DNA from: Microbacterium sp. 1S1
GTDB lineage: Bacteria > Actinomycetota > Actinomycetes > Actinomycetales > Microbacteriaceae
Length of the DNA stretch: 64,000 bases
Assembly (NCBI RefSeq): GCF_008271365.1
Contig: NZ_CP043430.1
Span: 744,001-808,000, forward strand
Direction: 5' to 3'
In this document: in pieces, positions 6,453-16,148 of the stretch
How the letters are laid out: each line of letters opens with the position of its first letter
Position numbering within the stretch: position 1 is the stretch's first letter
Translations under genes and position numbers: made by a program
Notes under the pieces: model-generated
Database searches by the model: none
What the model saw: the letters and a program-made list of their open reading frames with translations, nothing else
Told to the model about the DNA's origin: nothing

Positions 6453-7624
6453 GCGAGAGTGGCGAAGGCGTTCGCGAGGTCGGCGAGCAGATCGTCGACG
6501 TTCTCGAGGCCGATGGACAAGCGCAGGACGTCGGCCCCGGGACGCGCCTCCGCGGGGACCGGGCGGTGCGTCAGCGCGGCGGGGTGCTGGATGAGGGAGT
6601 CCACGCCTCCGAGCGACACGGCGTGCGTGAAGAGGCGGGTCGCCCCGGCCACCGCCGCGGCCGCGGCATAGCCACCGCGCACCCGCAGGGCGATCATCGC
6701 CCCCGGTCCGCGGAGCTGGCGTTCGAGGATGCCCCGCGGATCGCCGTCGAGCCCGGGATAGAAGACCTCGGCGACCTCGGGCCGGTCGACCAGCCACTGC
6801 ACGATGCGACGAGCGCTCTCTTGCTGATGCCGCACGCGGATCGGCAGAGTCGTGAGACCGCGGTGGAGCAGGTAGGCACCGAGCGGGTGCAGGAGCCCCC
6901 CGGTCACCGCACGCACTCGACGCAGCGCCTCCGCGGTCCTCTCGTCACAGGCGACGACGCCGGCGATGACATCACCGTGGCCGCCGAGGTATTTGGTGGC
7001 GCTGTGCAGCGACATCGCGGCGCCGTGGTCGATCGGGTTCTGCAGCACGGGCGTCGCGAACGTGTTGTCGACGACCACCGGCACCGCGCCCGCCTGACGC
7101 ACCACGTCCGCGATGTCCGCGACCTCGAGTGTCGGATTCGCCGGGGTCTCCACCACGATCACCCCGGTGTCCGCGCGCACGGCGGCCGCGACCCCGTCGG
7201 GGCGGCAGTACGTCGTCTCCACGCCGAGCAGCCCGGAGCCGAGCAGGTGGTCGGTCCCTCCGTACAGCGGGCGCACCGCGACCACGTGCCGCGCGCCCGT
7301 GGCGCCGGTGTGCGCGAGGAGCACGGCGGTCATGGCCGCCATCCCGGAGCCGAAGGCGACGGCGGCCTCGGCGTGCTCGAGCTCGGCCAGGGCGTCCTCG
7401 AACCGCGCCACGGTCGGGTTCCAGAGCCGGGCGTAGACCATGCTGCCGTCCTGGGGCGGGCGGCCGCCGGTAGCCATCGCCTCGTACGAGTCACCGCCGC
7501 GCTCGACGTCGGGCAGCGGGTTGGTCGTGGAGAGGTCGATCGGCAGGGCGTGGACACCGAGCCCCTCGAGGTCGGCGCGGCCGCTGTGGACGGCCACGGT
7601 GTCGGGATGCAGCGGTGCGATCAT
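6386..7624 (-). CDS. Cystathionine gamma-lyase / methionine gamma-lyase family PLP enzyme
   Basis: A 412-residue Cys/Met-metabolism PLP enzyme. The cofactor lysine is in SATKYLGGHGD, the phosphate-binding region is FGSGMAAMTAVLL, and VETPANPTLEVADI and DNTFATPVLQNPI are family hallmarks. It could be a cystathionine gamma-lyase, methionine gamma-lyase or gamma-synthase; the sequence does not separate these safely. The divergent Lrp-type gene at 7737 suggests amino-acid responsive control and favours a degradative lyase. The enzyme fold should end near ANAFATLAD; the last 18 or so residues (from PPLSARPTPE) are encoded by the family A repeat and are probably a passive extension. Confidence 0.85.
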   Translation of the reverse strand: MIAPLHPDTVAVHSGRADLEGLGVHALPIDLSTTNPLPDVERGGDSYEAMATGGRPPQDGSMVYARLWNPTVARFEDALAELEHAEAAVAFGSGMAAMTAVLLAHTGATGARHVVAVRPLYGGTDHLLGSGLLGVETTYCRPDGVAAAVRADTGVIVVETPANPTLEVADIADVVRQAGAVPVVVDNTFATPVLQNPIDHGAAMSLHSATKYLGGHGDVIAGVVACDERTAEALRRVRAVTGGLLHPLGAYLLHRGLTTLPIRVRHQQESARRIVQWLVDRPEVAEVFYPGLDGDPRGILERQLRGPGAMIALRVRGGYAAAAAVAGATRLFTHAVSLGGVDSLIQHPAALTHRPVPAEARPGADVLRLSIGLENVDDLLADLANAFATLADPPLSARPTPESASHMGVART

Positions 7625-7736
7625 CCTTCCACGGTGGCGGAATCACGACGTTCTCGCTGATCTTCGACAGAACAACTCATCGATTCGACGATCCTCGCTA
7701 TTCTGTGCAAGATCCAGCGCCACGAAGGAGGACACG

Positions 7737-8204
7737 TTGGCGAAAGCCCAACTCGACGAGATCGACCTCGAACTACTGGCTGCGCTGAGTCGCGATGCGA
7801 CCGTCACGAACAAGGCGCTCGCGCATCGCCTCGGCCTGGCGGAGTCCACCTGCGCGCACCGTATCCGCGCCTTGCGGGACCGGGGCGTGATCCGCGACAC
7901 GCGCGTCCGCCTCGACGGCTCCGCCCTCGGCTACCCGCTGCAGGCCATCATCAAGGTCCGCCTCGCCCACCACACCGGGCCGAAGGTCACGGCGCTCTTC
8001 GACGCCCTCGTCGCGATCCCGCGGGTGCTCCAGGTGTTCCACGTCGCTGGCGTGGACGACTTCCTCGTGCACGTGGCCGTGCAGGACGCGACGGCCCTGC
8101 GCGACATCGTGCTCGAGCACATCACCGTGCATCCCGTGGTCCGCGGCACGGAGACCCAGCTCGTGTTCGAGCTGCGCGACGGGACCGGTTTCCTCCCCCG
8201 CTGA
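7737..8204 (+). CDS. Lrp/AsnC-family transcriptional regulator
   Basis: A 155-residue regulator with the N-terminal AsnC HTH (IDLELLAALSRDATVTNKAL, about 7-55) and a C-terminal RAM ligand-binding domain. The TTG at 7737 is chosen because it follows GAAGGAGG by 5 nt and begins right before the conserved LDEIDLELL; longer frames upstream cover the promoter. It is divergent from the PLP enzyme with 112 nt between them, holding a possible -10 TATTCT about 35 nt upstream. Proteins of this type next to gamma-lyase genes usually control them in response to an amino acid. Confidence 0.88.
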   Translation: MAKAQLDEIDLELLAALSRDATVTNKALAHRLGLAESTCAHRIRALRDRGVIRDTRVRLDGSALGYPLQAIIKVRLAHHTGPKVTALFDALVAIPRVLQVFHVAGVDDFLVHVAVQDATALRDIVLEHITVHPVVRGTETQLVFELRDGTGFLPR

Positions 8205-8246
8205 ACGAGGGGGCAGGATGGAGGGACGCCGCTGCAAAGGAGCACC

Positions 8247-9956
8247 ATGAGCCGTCGCGCCACCCCCGCCACCGAAGCGATCCGCCGGATGCGGAACCTC
8301 CTCTTCTCGCACGCCACGGATTACGACGCCGCCCGCCGGGACTTCGTCTGGCCGGAGCTGGACGCGTTCAACTTCGCGCTCGAGTGGTTCGACGTCATCG
8401 CAAGCGAGAAGCCCGACCGCCCGGCCGTGCAGATCGTCGAGGCCGACCTCAGCCTCCGCTCCTGGACGTACGGGGAGCTGTCCGCCCGCTCCGACCAGGT
8501 CGCCGCCTGGTTGCGCGGTCTCGGCATCGGCCGCGGCGACCACGTGATCGTCATGCTCAACAACACGATCGAGCTGTGGGAGGTGATGCTCGCGATCACG
8601 AAGCTGGGCGCGGTGTCGATCCCGACCTCGACGCTGTTGTCGGCCTCCGATCTCGCGTACCGCATCGAGCACGGCCGCGCCGGCGCCGTGGTCACCCTCG
8701 GCGCCCTCGCCGATCGCCTCACGGGCATCGACGCGGGCGTCCTGCGCATCGGGGTCGGTACGGACCTCCCCGCGGACTGGAAGCGGTTCGCCGACGCGGA
8801 CGAGTCGACGGAGGAGTTCACCCCCGACGGCCCGACCCCGGCCGGCGACACCGCTCTGCTGTACTTCACGTCCGGCACGACGAACCGGCCGAAGCTCGTG
8901 CAGCACACCCACGTCTCCTACCCCGTCGGCCATCTGTCGACCATGTGGTGGCTCGGGGTGCGGCCGGACGACGTGCACCTCAACATCTCCTCCCCCGGGT
9001 GGGCCAAGCACGCCTGGTCGAGCTTCTACTCGCCCTTCCTGGCCGAGGCGACGGTGTTCGTCTACAACTACGACCGCTTCGACGCGAACACGCTCATGGA
9101 GGTCATGGACACCCACCACGTCTCGACGTTCTGCGCCCCGCCGACGGTCTGGCGCATGCTCATCCAGGCCGACCTCTCCCGGCTCACGCACCCGCCGCGC
9201 GAGCTCGTCGGCGCCGGCGAGCCGCTGAACCCCGAGGTCATCGACCGCGTGCGCGACGCCTGGGGAGGCACCATCCGGGACGGCTTCGGCCAGACGGAGA
9301 TGACGGCCTGCATCGGCAACTCCCCCGGCCAGACGGTCAAGGTCGGGTCGATGGGCCGCCCGCTGCCCGGGTACCCGGTCGTGCTGCTCGATCCGGCGAC
9401 CGGCGAGGTCGTGGAGGACGAGGGCGAGATCGCGCTCGACCTCACACAGCCGCCCCTCGGCCTCATGGCGGGGTACTACGACGATCCGGAGAAGACGGCG
9501 GAGTCCCGTGCCGGCGGCTTCCATCGCACCGGCGACATCGCCGTGCGCGACGCCGACGGCTACCTGACCTACGTCGGCCGCTCCGACGACGTGTTCAAGG
9601 CCTCCGACTACAAGATCTCCCCGTTCGAGCTCGAGTCCGTGCTGTTGGAGCACGAGCTCGTCGTCGAGGCGGCGGTGATCCCGAGCCCCGACCCCACGCG
9701 ACTGGCGGTGCCGAAGGCCTACGTCTGCCTGACGCCCGACGCGCAGGCTGACGAGACCGCCGCTGCCCGAGCCGTGTTCGGCTATGCGCACGAGCGGCTG
9801 TCGTCCCACCTCTGGGTGCGGATCATCGAGTTCGTGCCGGAACTGCCGAAGACGATCTCCGGGAAGATCCGCCGCGTCGAGCTCCGGGCACGCGAGAGCG
9901 ACCGTGTGGCCGCGGGCGACGAGTCGCGGCAGCACCGCGACCGCGACTACCGCTGA
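8247..9956 (+). CDS. Acyl-CoA synthetase (AMP-binding, ACSM-like)
   Basis: A 569-residue member of the ANL superfamily that makes an acyl-AMP and then an acyl-CoA. The P-loop LLYFTSGTTNRPKLV is at about 208-222, DGFGQTEMT is the A5 motif, YLTYVGRSDDVFKASDYKIS holds the hinge Asp, and PKTISGKIRR has the C-terminal catalytic lysine. The order and the N-terminal ELDAFNFALEWFD region resemble medium-chain or acetyl-CoA synthetase-like enzymes rather than long-chain FadD. An AAAGGAG site precedes the ATG. It follows the Lrp gene by 42 nt and may be cotranscribed. The substrate cannot be stated. Confidence 0.88.
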   Translation: MSRRATPATEAIRRMRNLLFSHATDYDAARRDFVWPELDAFNFALEWFDVIASEKPDRPAVQIVEADLSLRSWTYGELSARSDQVAAWLRGLGIGRGDHVIVMLNNTIELWEVMLAITKLGAVSIPTSTLLSASDLAYRIEHGRAGAVVTLGALADRLTGIDAGVLRIGVGTDLPADWKRFADADESTEEFTPDGPTPAGDTALLYFTSGTTNRPKLVQHTHVSYPVGHLSTMWWLGVRPDDVHLNISSPGWAKHAWSSFYSPFLAEATVFVYNYDRFDANTLMEVMDTHHVSTFCAPPTVWRMLIQADLSRLTHPPRELVGAGEPLNPEVIDRVRDAWGGTIRDGFGQTEMTACIGNSPGQTVKVGSMGRPLPGYPVVLLDPATGEVVEDEGEIALDLTQPPLGLMAGYYDDPEKTAESRAGGFHRTGDIAVRDADGYLTYVGRSDDVFKASDYKISPFELESVLLEHELVVEAAVIPSPDPTRLAVPKAYVCLTPDAQADETAAARAVFGYAHERLSSHLWVRIIEFVPELPKTISGKIRRVELRARESDRVAAGDESRQHRDRDYR

Positions 9957-9959
9957 GCG

Positions 9960-10361
9960 CTACGAGACGACGGCGACCGGCGCCGTGGGCGTCGCGGTCG
10001 AAACGGTCTTGAGCGTGGCCGTCGTCGTGGCCGGCGTCGCAGGCTTCACCCGCGCGACCTTGCGTCGCGCCTCGAAACCGCCGGCCGTGAGCATCGCGCG
10101 CACGATCCCGCCGATCACGAGCATGCCCACGAGCGACGCTCCGGCCAGGATCAGCGGGAGCCACTGGTTCCCGAAGCTCGCGGTGAAGCTCATCAGCGCG
10201 CACACGATCCACAGGCCGACCGCGCCTCCCGCGAGCCCCCCGGCCCCGCGGATGATCGCGATCGCGGCCACGATCGCGCAGACCGCGGCCAATGCCGCCC
10301 CCACGTACCCGATCGGTACCAGGATCGAGGCCAGGTCTCTGGCCACTCCCACTGTTGTCAT
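9960..10361 (-). CDS. Small unrecognised membrane protein
   Basis: A 133-residue protein with four predicted hydrophobic segments (around ILVPIGYVGAALAAVCAIVA, GLAGGAVGLWIVCALMS, WLPLILAGASLVGMLVIGG) and a Thr/Ala/Val-rich hydrophilic tail. No family recognised. A GTG at 10403 would add 14 residues; the ATG at 10361 is preferred because a GGGGGGT purine run lies 6 nt upstream, but the longer start has GGGGAG at 8 nt and is possible. It is convergent with the acyl-CoA synthetase and downstream of the MATE gene. Confidence 0.65.
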   Translation of the reverse strand: MTTVGVARDLASILVPIGYVGAALAAVCAIVAAIAIIRGAGGLAGGAVGLWIVCALMSFTASFGNQWLPLILAGASLVGMLVIGGIVRAMLTAGGFEARRKVARVKPATPATTTATLKTVSTATPTAPVAVVS

Positions 10362-10475
10362 GACGACCCCCCGTCCGGCGGAACCCCTCCGCACCTTCGA
10401 CACTAGAAGTGTCTCCCCGGGAGGCCATCCGTCTCAAGTCCGATCCGGGTCATCCTTCCGGGGGATATCCGCGGC

Positions 10476-11948
10476 TCAGCGCCGGCTCGGCCACCGGAGC
10501 CGGCGGGGGCGCACGACCGGAACGGGTCGGGTGACGACCGCGTCGACGACCATCGAGCCGTCGGTGGGACCGACGATCGCGATCGCGGAGGTCTCGGTCG
10601 CCTCGGCCGGTGCGACCGGCTGCGAGGCGAGCTCGCGATGCGCCTTCAGGTACGCCGGCACGAGCAGCACGATCGCTCCCACCCAGGCGAGCGGGTTGCT
10701 GAGGGCCACGCCGTCGAACCCGATCATCGCGCCGAGGACCACGGCGGCGACGACGCGCATCACGAGCTCGATCACACCGGTCACCGTCGGCACCAGCGTG
10801 TGCCCGAGCCCCTGCAGCGCGCCGCGGAGCACGAAGAGCATGCCCAGCGCCCAGTAGCCGCAGCCGTTGATGATGAGCATCCGGTGAGCCATGGCGACGA
10901 CGTCGTCCGAGCCGTCGCCGACGAACAGCCGGACCATCGGCGCACCGAACGCGATGAGCAGACCGCCCAGGACGATCGCCGCGCCGACCGCCATCCAGGT
11001 GGCCTCGATCACGCCACGCCGGATGCGGTCGGGGCGACGACCACCGTGGTTCTGGGCCGCGTACATCGACACGGCCAGGCCGAGCGAGGAGAGCAGTGCC
11101 ACGGCGAGGCTGTCGACCCGGGACGCGGTCGTGTAGGCCGCCACCGCGTCCGCGCCGAGCGTGTTCAGGGCGACCTGCACCGTGAGGGTGCCGATCGCGA
11201 TGATAGAGGCCTGGAAGCCCATGGGGAGACCGAGGCGCAGGTGGTCGGCGATGTCGGTCCGGGAGATGCGCCAGTCCGACCGCCGCAGATGGAGCATGGG
11301 CAGCCGACGGCGCACGAACTCCAGGCAGAGGACGACCGAGACGGCCTGCGCGACGACGGTGGCGAGGGCGGCTCCCGCGACCCCCCACTCCAGCGGGCCG
11401 ACCATGAGCACGACGAGGCCGACGTTGAGCGCGCACGACACCGTGAGGAAGACGAGCGGCGTCTTCGAGTCGCCGATCGCGCGGATGATGGCGGAGAGGT
11501 AGTTGAAGAACATCGTCGCGCCCGCGCCGAGGAAGCTGATCTGCGTGAACACGGTCGCCTCGGCCATGAGCTCGGGCGGCGTCTGCAGCAGCGCGAGGAT
11601 CGGCCCCGCGATGAGCGGGGCGACGACGGTGAGGACCACGCTCGTGATGCCGCTGAGGAGAACGCCGGTGGCGACGGAGCGTCGGACGGCGGCGTCGTCG
11701 CGGGCGCCGAAGGCCTGGGCGATGGGGATAGCGAAGCCGCTCGTGAGACCCCAGGCGAAGCCGAGGAGCAGGAAGAGCAGGCTTCCGGTGGCGCCGACGG
11801 CGGCCAGCGACTGGACGCCGAGGTGACGTCCGACGACGATCGCGTCGGCGAACTGGTAGAGCTGCTGCACGACGTTGCCGAGCAGGAGCGGGATCGAGAA
11901 GGCGAGGATGACGCGCCACGGGCGGCCCGTGGTGAGGGTGGTGGCCAT
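10476..11948 (-). CDS. MATE-family efflux transporter
   Basis: A 490-residue inner-membrane antiporter with twelve predicted helices in two similar halves. RPWRVILAFSIPLLLGNVV at the start and AAVGATGSLLFLLLGFAWG are typical of MatE domains; the DinF/NorM type exports cationic or other drugs using Na+ or H+. The hydrophilic C-terminus ends in an Arg/Pro-rich tail. The ATG at 11948 begins the family-like sequence; it has no ribosome-binding site, so translation may be leaderless or start further upstream. It is divergent from the amino-acid permease. Confidence 0.88.
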   Translation of the reverse strand: MATTLTTGRPWRVILAFSIPLLLGNVVQQLYQFADAIVVGRHLGVQSLAAVGATGSLLFLLLGFAWGLTSGFAIPIAQAFGARDDAAVRRSVATGVLLSGITSVVLTVVAPLIAGPILALLQTPPELMAEATVFTQISFLGAGATMFFNYLSAIIRAIGDSKTPLVFLTVSCALNVGLVVLMVGPLEWGVAGAALATVVAQAVSVVLCLEFVRRRLPMLHLRRSDWRISRTDIADHLRLGLPMGFQASIIAIGTLTVQVALNTLGADAVAAYTTASRVDSLAVALLSSLGLAVSMYAAQNHGGRRPDRIRRGVIEATWMAVGAAIVLGGLLIAFGAPMVRLFVGDGSDDVVAMAHRMLIINGCGYWALGMLFVLRGALQGLGHTLVPTVTGVIELVMRVVAAVVLGAMIGFDGVALSNPLAWVGAIVLLVPAYLKAHRELASQPVAPAEATETSAIAIVGPTDGSMVVDAVVTRPVPVVRPRRLRWPSRR

Positions 11949-12147
11949 GAAGGTAGGGCTCGCAGGGAAAGGAGGGACGGATCGGGGGTGCATCCAGTTT
12001 ATCGAATCGTTTCGTTCGGAGGGAACACACCGCTGTCGGTATGCCGGAGGACGAGTCTCGATTTCGGACGAGCGCACCCCGGTGGTTACTCTGCATCAGT
12101 CGCCGACGCGCGGGTGTGGGCGACGGTGTCGACGAGGACCGGAGGAG

Positions 12148-13617
12148 ATGAGCGTGACGAAGGAAGACACGGGGGCCATCCGCCAGGGGCAGACCGGAGC
12201 CGGAGGCGAGGAGCACCTGCGGCGTGCGCTCAGCAACCGGCACATCCAGCTCCTCGCGATCGGAGGGGCGATCGGCACCGGCCTCTTCATGGGCAGCGGC
12301 AAGACGATCTCCGTCGCCGGACCGTCCGTGATCTTCGTCTACATGATCATCGGGTTCATGCTGTTCTTCGTCATGCGGGCGATGGGCGAGCTGCTGCTGT
12401 CGAACCTGAAGTACAAGTCGTTCAGCGATTTCGCGAGTGACCTCCTCGGCCCCTGGGCCGGCTTCTTCACCGGCTGGACCTACTGGTTCTGCTGGGTGGT
12501 CACGGGCGTGGCCGACGTGATCGCGATCGCCGGGTACACCGATGCGCTCATCCCCGGCATCCCCCTGTGGATCCCCGGTCTTCTCGTGGTCGTGATCCTG
12601 CTGGCGCTCAACCTGCCCACCGTCGCCGCGTTCGGCGAGATGGAGTTCTGGTTCGCCCTGATCAAGATCGTCGCGATCGTCGCCCTCATCGTCACCGGCC
12701 TCGTGATGATCGTCACCGGGTTCTCGCACGACGCCGGAACCGCGAGCTTCGCCAACCTGTGGGAGCACGGCGGCATGTTCCCGCATGGCTTCCTCGGCTT
12801 CGTCGCGGGCTTCCAGATCGCGGTGTTCGCGTTCGTGGGAATCGAACTCGTCGGCACGGCCGCCGCGGAGACCAAGGATCCGAAGCGCAACCTTCCGAAG
12901 GCCATCAACGCCATCCCCATCCGCGTCCTCCTCTTCTACGTGGGCGCGCTCATCGTGCTCATGTCCGTCACGCCGTGGACCGAGTACGTCGCCGGGGAGA
13001 GCCCCTTCATCGCGATGTTCGCCCTGGCCGGGCTCGGCATCGCGGCCACCGTCGTCAACCTCGTGGTACTGACCTCCGCGATGTCCAGCGCGAACTCGGG
13101 CATCTACTCCACGTCGCGCATGGTGTTCGGACTGGCGCAGGACGGCGACGCCCCTCGGGTCTTCGCCCGCCTCTCGCGGCGCCGCGTGCCACAGAACGCC
13201 CTGTTCCTCTCGTGCATCCTGTTGCTCTCCGGTGTGGTCCTGCTGTACGCCGGCAAGGACATCGGCACCGCGTTCGAGATGGTCACGACGGTCTCGGCCG
13301 TGTGCTTCATGTTCGTGTGGACGATCTTCCTGTGCAGCTACCTCGTGTACCGGCGCCGGCGCCCCGAGAAGGCGGCCACCTCGGCGTTCAAGATGCCGGG
13401 CGGCGTCTTCATGGTGTTCGTGGTGCTGGCGTTCTTCCTGTTCATCCTGTGGGCGCTGACCACCCAGCCGGACACGCTGACCGCCCTCCTCGTGACGCCG
13501 ATCTGGTTCGCGATCCTCGTCGTCGCCTGGCTGTTCGTCCGGAAGTCCCCGCACCACCTGGAGCGCCACGCCGCCCACATCGCGTACCTGCGCGACGACT
13601 CGATCCCGGCCGACTGA
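12148..13617 (+). CDS. Amino acid permease (CycA-like, APC family)
   Basis: A 489-residue APC-superfamily proton symporter with twelve hydrophobic segments. RHIQLLAIGGAIGTGLFMGS is the hallmark first helix, followed by PSVIFVYMIIGFMLFFVMRA and NSGIYSTSRMVFGLAQDG. The pattern is closest to CycA (D-serine/D-alanine/glycine) or GabP-like permeases. The ATG overlaps the GGAGGAG site almost directly (spacing 2), whereas the GTG six bases later (12154) has a better spacing of 8 nt, so the real start may be 12154. Substrate class is inferred from family only. Confidence 0.87.
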   Translation: MSVTKEDTGAIRQGQTGAGGEEHLRRALSNRHIQLLAIGGAIGTGLFMGSGKTISVAGPSVIFVYMIIGFMLFFVMRAMGELLLSNLKYKSFSDFASDLLGPWAGFFTGWTYWFCWVVTGVADVIAIAGYTDALIPGIPLWIPGLLVVVILLALNLPTVAAFGEMEFWFALIKIVAIVALIVTGLVMIVTGFSHDAGTASFANLWEHGGMFPHGFLGFVAGFQIAVFAFVGIELVGTAAAETKDPKRNLPKAINAIPIRVLLFYVGALIVLMSVTPWTEYVAGESPFIAMFALAGLGIAATVVNLVVLTSAMSSANSGIYSTSRMVFGLAQDGDAPRVFARLSRRRVPQNALFLSCILLLSGVVLLYAGKDIGTAFEMVTTVSAVCFMFVWTIFLCSYLVYRRRRPEKAATSAFKMPGGVFMVFVVLAFFLFILWALTTQPDTLTALLVTPIWFAILVVAWLFVRKSPHHLERHAAHIAYLRDDSIPAD

Positions 13618-13621
13618 CGCG

Positions 13622-14074
13622 TCAGGCCACCGACTCGAGCGTCGGGGGCTGCGAGGTCGCGACCTTCGGTCCCACGACGCGGGGGCGGAGCGCGAGGAAC
13701 AGCAGCACCATGCCGGCGGCGAGCAGCATGTGTCCCACGCCCGCGATGCCGGCGATCATCTTCGTCGACTCCTGCCCGAGAACGGTCAGGCACCCGTGCC
13801 AGACGAGCATCGCCGAGGTCAGCACGAGCCCGGTGGTGTAGGTCCAGAAGAACCAGCCGAACAGGCGGCTCTCGGAGAGCGCGAACGCCTTCTCCAGGAG
13901 CATCACGACGAGGAAGACGACGAAGCCGAGCACGAGCAGATGCGTGTGCACGAGTCCGAGCTGCGTCGGGGCCCCCTCCGGGAATCCATTGATCTTGGTG
14001 AACTCGCGGTAGAAGAGTCCGGAGGCGACGCCCACCAGCATGGAGGCGAACGCGGCGGTGAAGAGCCTGCGCAT
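13622..14074 (-). CDS. DUF2871-type four-helix membrane protein
   Basis: A 150-residue integral membrane protein with four helices, including HTHLLVLGFVVFLVVMLLEK and GMVLLFLALRPRVV. The pattern of His residues at helix ends (VHTHLL, VWHGC, VGHML) resembles small haem-copper-like DUF2871 proteins; metal or haem binding is not shown. AAAGGAC precedes the ATG by 6 nt. It lies 78 nt downstream of the NarL-type regulator on the same strand. Confidence 0.75.
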   Translation of the reverse strand: MRRLFTAAFASMLVGVASGLFYREFTKINGFPEGAPTQLGLVHTHLLVLGFVVFLVVMLLEKAFALSESRLFGWFFWTYTTGLVLTSAMLVWHGCLTVLGQESTKMIAGIAGVGHMLLAAGMVLLFLALRPRVVGPKVATSQPPTLESVA

Positions 14075-14152
14075 GAGTGTCCTTTCTGTCTGCCTCCAGC
14101 CTCTCCGCGCGACCCGCGCCGCGGATCCATCGAACGGTTGAGACCGGCGCGC

Positions 14153-14775
14153 TCAGAGCAGTCCGGTGTCGCGGGCGACCGCGACCGCCTTCGCACGGCT
14201 GTCGACCCCGAGCTTCTCGAAGACGTGCACCAGGTGCGTCTTCACGGTCGCCTCGGTGACGAACAGGGCCTTCGCGATCTCCCGGTTCGAGGCTCCGGTG
14301 TCCAGGAGCCGGAGCACGTCGAGCTCGCGTCCCGTGAGCTGCACCCGTGGGGCGCGGAGGGCCCGGCCGACGCGCGCGGTCAGTTCCGGCGTCAGCACCT
14401 GCCCGCCGGATGCGGCCTGGCGGACCGCCCGGACGATGTCCTCCGGGTCGACATCCTTGAGGAGGTAGCCTGCCGCGCCCGCCTCGATCGCGCCGAGGAT
14501 CTGGGCGTCCCGGTCGAACGTCGTGAGGAGGAGAACAGCCGGGGCCGGGTCGAGAGCGCGGAGCGCCGCCGTCGTCTGCACCCCGTCCATGCCCGCCCCC
14601 AGCCGCAGATCGCAGAGGACGACATCGGGGCGGAGATGCCGGGCGAGCGTGACCGCCTCCTCCCCCGACGCCGCCTCCCCACGACCTCCGCGTCGTCGCG
14701 GCGGTCGAAGAGCGAACGGACGCCGGCGCGCACGATCGGGTGGTCGTCGACGAGAAGAACGCGCACGGGAGTCAC
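14153..14775 (-). pseudogene. NarL/FixJ-type response regulator interrupted by a frameshift
   Basis: The receiver domain starts at the GTG at 14775 (VRVLLVDDHPIVRAGVRSLF) and reads well to DDAEVVG. It then jumps frame: the rest of the receiver (PDVVLCDLRLGAGMDG with the phospho-Asp) and the LuxR-type HTH (TGRELDVLRLL, NREIAKALFVTEATVKTHL) lie in another frame to the stop at 14153. The break is at the GGGG run 14677-14680, where one base is missing relative to the expected GTGGGCGAG. Either the regulator is dead or the base was lost in sequencing. The GTG overlaps the kinase stop (GTGA), so the pair was one operon. Confidence 0.8.
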
Positions 14776-16016
14776 GACCGGCCTCCGAGGGGCAGATGCG
14801 CGGAGAGCGCGGCGCCGTCCCCGGGCGTGCTCTCCACGTCGAGTCCGCCGCCGAGCTCGCGCAGCCGGGCCCGCATCGCGCGCAGCCCGTACCCACCGCC
14901 CGGCCCCGCCGACTCCAGTCGGGACGGGTCGAAGCCGCGGCCGTCATCCACCACGTCCAGTCGCACGGCGTCGCCGGCATCCGCCAGCGTCACCACCACA
15001 CGGGACGCGGCGGCATGACTGCGCACATTGGCGAGCGCCGACTGCGCCGTCCGCAGCAGAGCGACCTCGGTGTCGAGACCCAGGGCCGGGAGCTCCTCAT
15101 CGACGTGGAGGGCCGTCGTGATCCCGGTCTCGGCCGTCAGGCGGTCCAGCATACGTGCGAGGGCATCGCTCAGCGCGGAGCCGTCCAGCTCGACGGGCAT
15201 GAGGTCGTCCACGATGCGGCGCGCGTCGGCGAGCCCCTCCGCCGCGAGCTCCCCGATCTGCCCCAGTGCCCGACCCCGGCCGTCCTCGTGCTCCTGCGCC
15301 GACCGCGCGAGCAGGACGATGGACGACAGGCTCTGGGCGACGGTGTCGTGGATGTCGCGGGACACCCTGGCACGCTCCGCTGCGGCGCCGGATTCCCGCT
15401 GGGTGCGGGCGAGCTCGTCCTGGAGGGCCGCCATCTCCCGCTGCGTGGCGACGAGGGAGGCGATGAGTCGCCGTCGCTCCCGTCCGTCGCGGACCAGTTC
15501 CAGGTAGCCGCGGGAGATGCCGAGGGCGAAGATGCCCCCCACCAGCGGTCCGATCACGTTCGCGTATGTGGTGGTCCCGGTGTGCAGCAGGGGTGCGCCG
15601 ATGACGACGGCGAGGATGAGGATGCTGAGCGTGGCGGCCCAGCGCAGCCGGAGCAGGAAGCCGGCGAGCAGCCACAGCGAGAACGCGAGCCAGACGAACT
15701 CCGGCGACAGCGCCACCGCACCCAGCCAGATCACCGTGAGCCCGAGCAGCCAGCCCGCGGCGAGAGCGCGGTCGTCCGTTCGAGACGAAAGCAGGAGCCC
15801 GCCGCCGTACCAGCCGAGGAAGGCGAGGGCGATCGCGAGGAGACCCGGCATCGGGACCCCGTCGACGAGCGAGCGCACGACGCCGACGACCGTGAGGACG
15901 ACGGTGATGACCGCCTGGCCGATGCGGAGCGACGTGACGAGCCGCCCCCAGGAGCGCGTGCGTGCTCCCGCCCGCCCTCCGGGGTGGTCGGTCTCCGCGA
16001 TGTCTCCGGTCGGCAT
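14772..16016 (-). CDS. Sensor histidine kinase of the NarL-partner type
   Basis: A 414-residue kinase with five or six membrane helices in the first 170 residues, a coiled linker, the HisKA_3 dimerisation domain with His223 in SRDIHDTVAQSL, and an HATPase domain (DVVDDGRGFD, GGYGLRAMRARLRELGG). There is no large extracellular domain, so the signal is probably sensed in the membrane. The start at 16016 is uncertain; an in-frame ATG at 16055 is also possible. Its partner regulator follows with a 4-nt overlap but is frameshifted, so signalling may be lost or rerouted. Confidence 0.85.
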   Translation of the reverse strand: MPTGDIAETDHPGGRAGARTRSWGRLVTSLRIGQAVITVVLTVVGVVRSLVDGVPMPGLLAIALAFLGWYGGGLLLSSRTDDRALAAGWLLGLTVIWLGAVALSPEFVWLAFSLWLLAGFLLRLRWAATLSILILAVVIGAPLLHTGTTTYANVIGPLVGGIFALGISRGYLELVRDGRERRRLIASLVATQREMAALQDELARTQRESGAAAERARVSRDIHDTVAQSLSSIVLLARSAQEHEDGRGRALGQIGELAAEGLADARRIVDDLMPVELDGSALSDALARMLDRLTAETGITTALHVDEELPALGLDTEVALLRTAQSALANVRSHAAASRVVVTLADAGDAVRLDVVDDGRGFDPSRLESAGPGGGYGLRAMRARLRELGGGLDVESTPGDGAALSAHLPLGGRS

Positions 16017-16148
16017 GCTGACATTCTCGTCCGCCGGGCCCCTGCACGCCTCCATCCTTCGGTCGACCCGGTTCGAATCGCCGGCTGGCGGCCTCCGGCC
16101 CGGATCCGGAACCCTTCAGGCGATCCGAACGGAGGTATCGTGGGGCCG

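Noticed and set aside
10450..13578. A 1042-codon open frame on the minus strand
   Set aside because: It crosses the MATE gene and lies opposite the permease gene; the translation is full of Arg, Asp, His and Glu in the pattern of a GC-rich shadow frame. The MATE and permease frames have clear family motifs.
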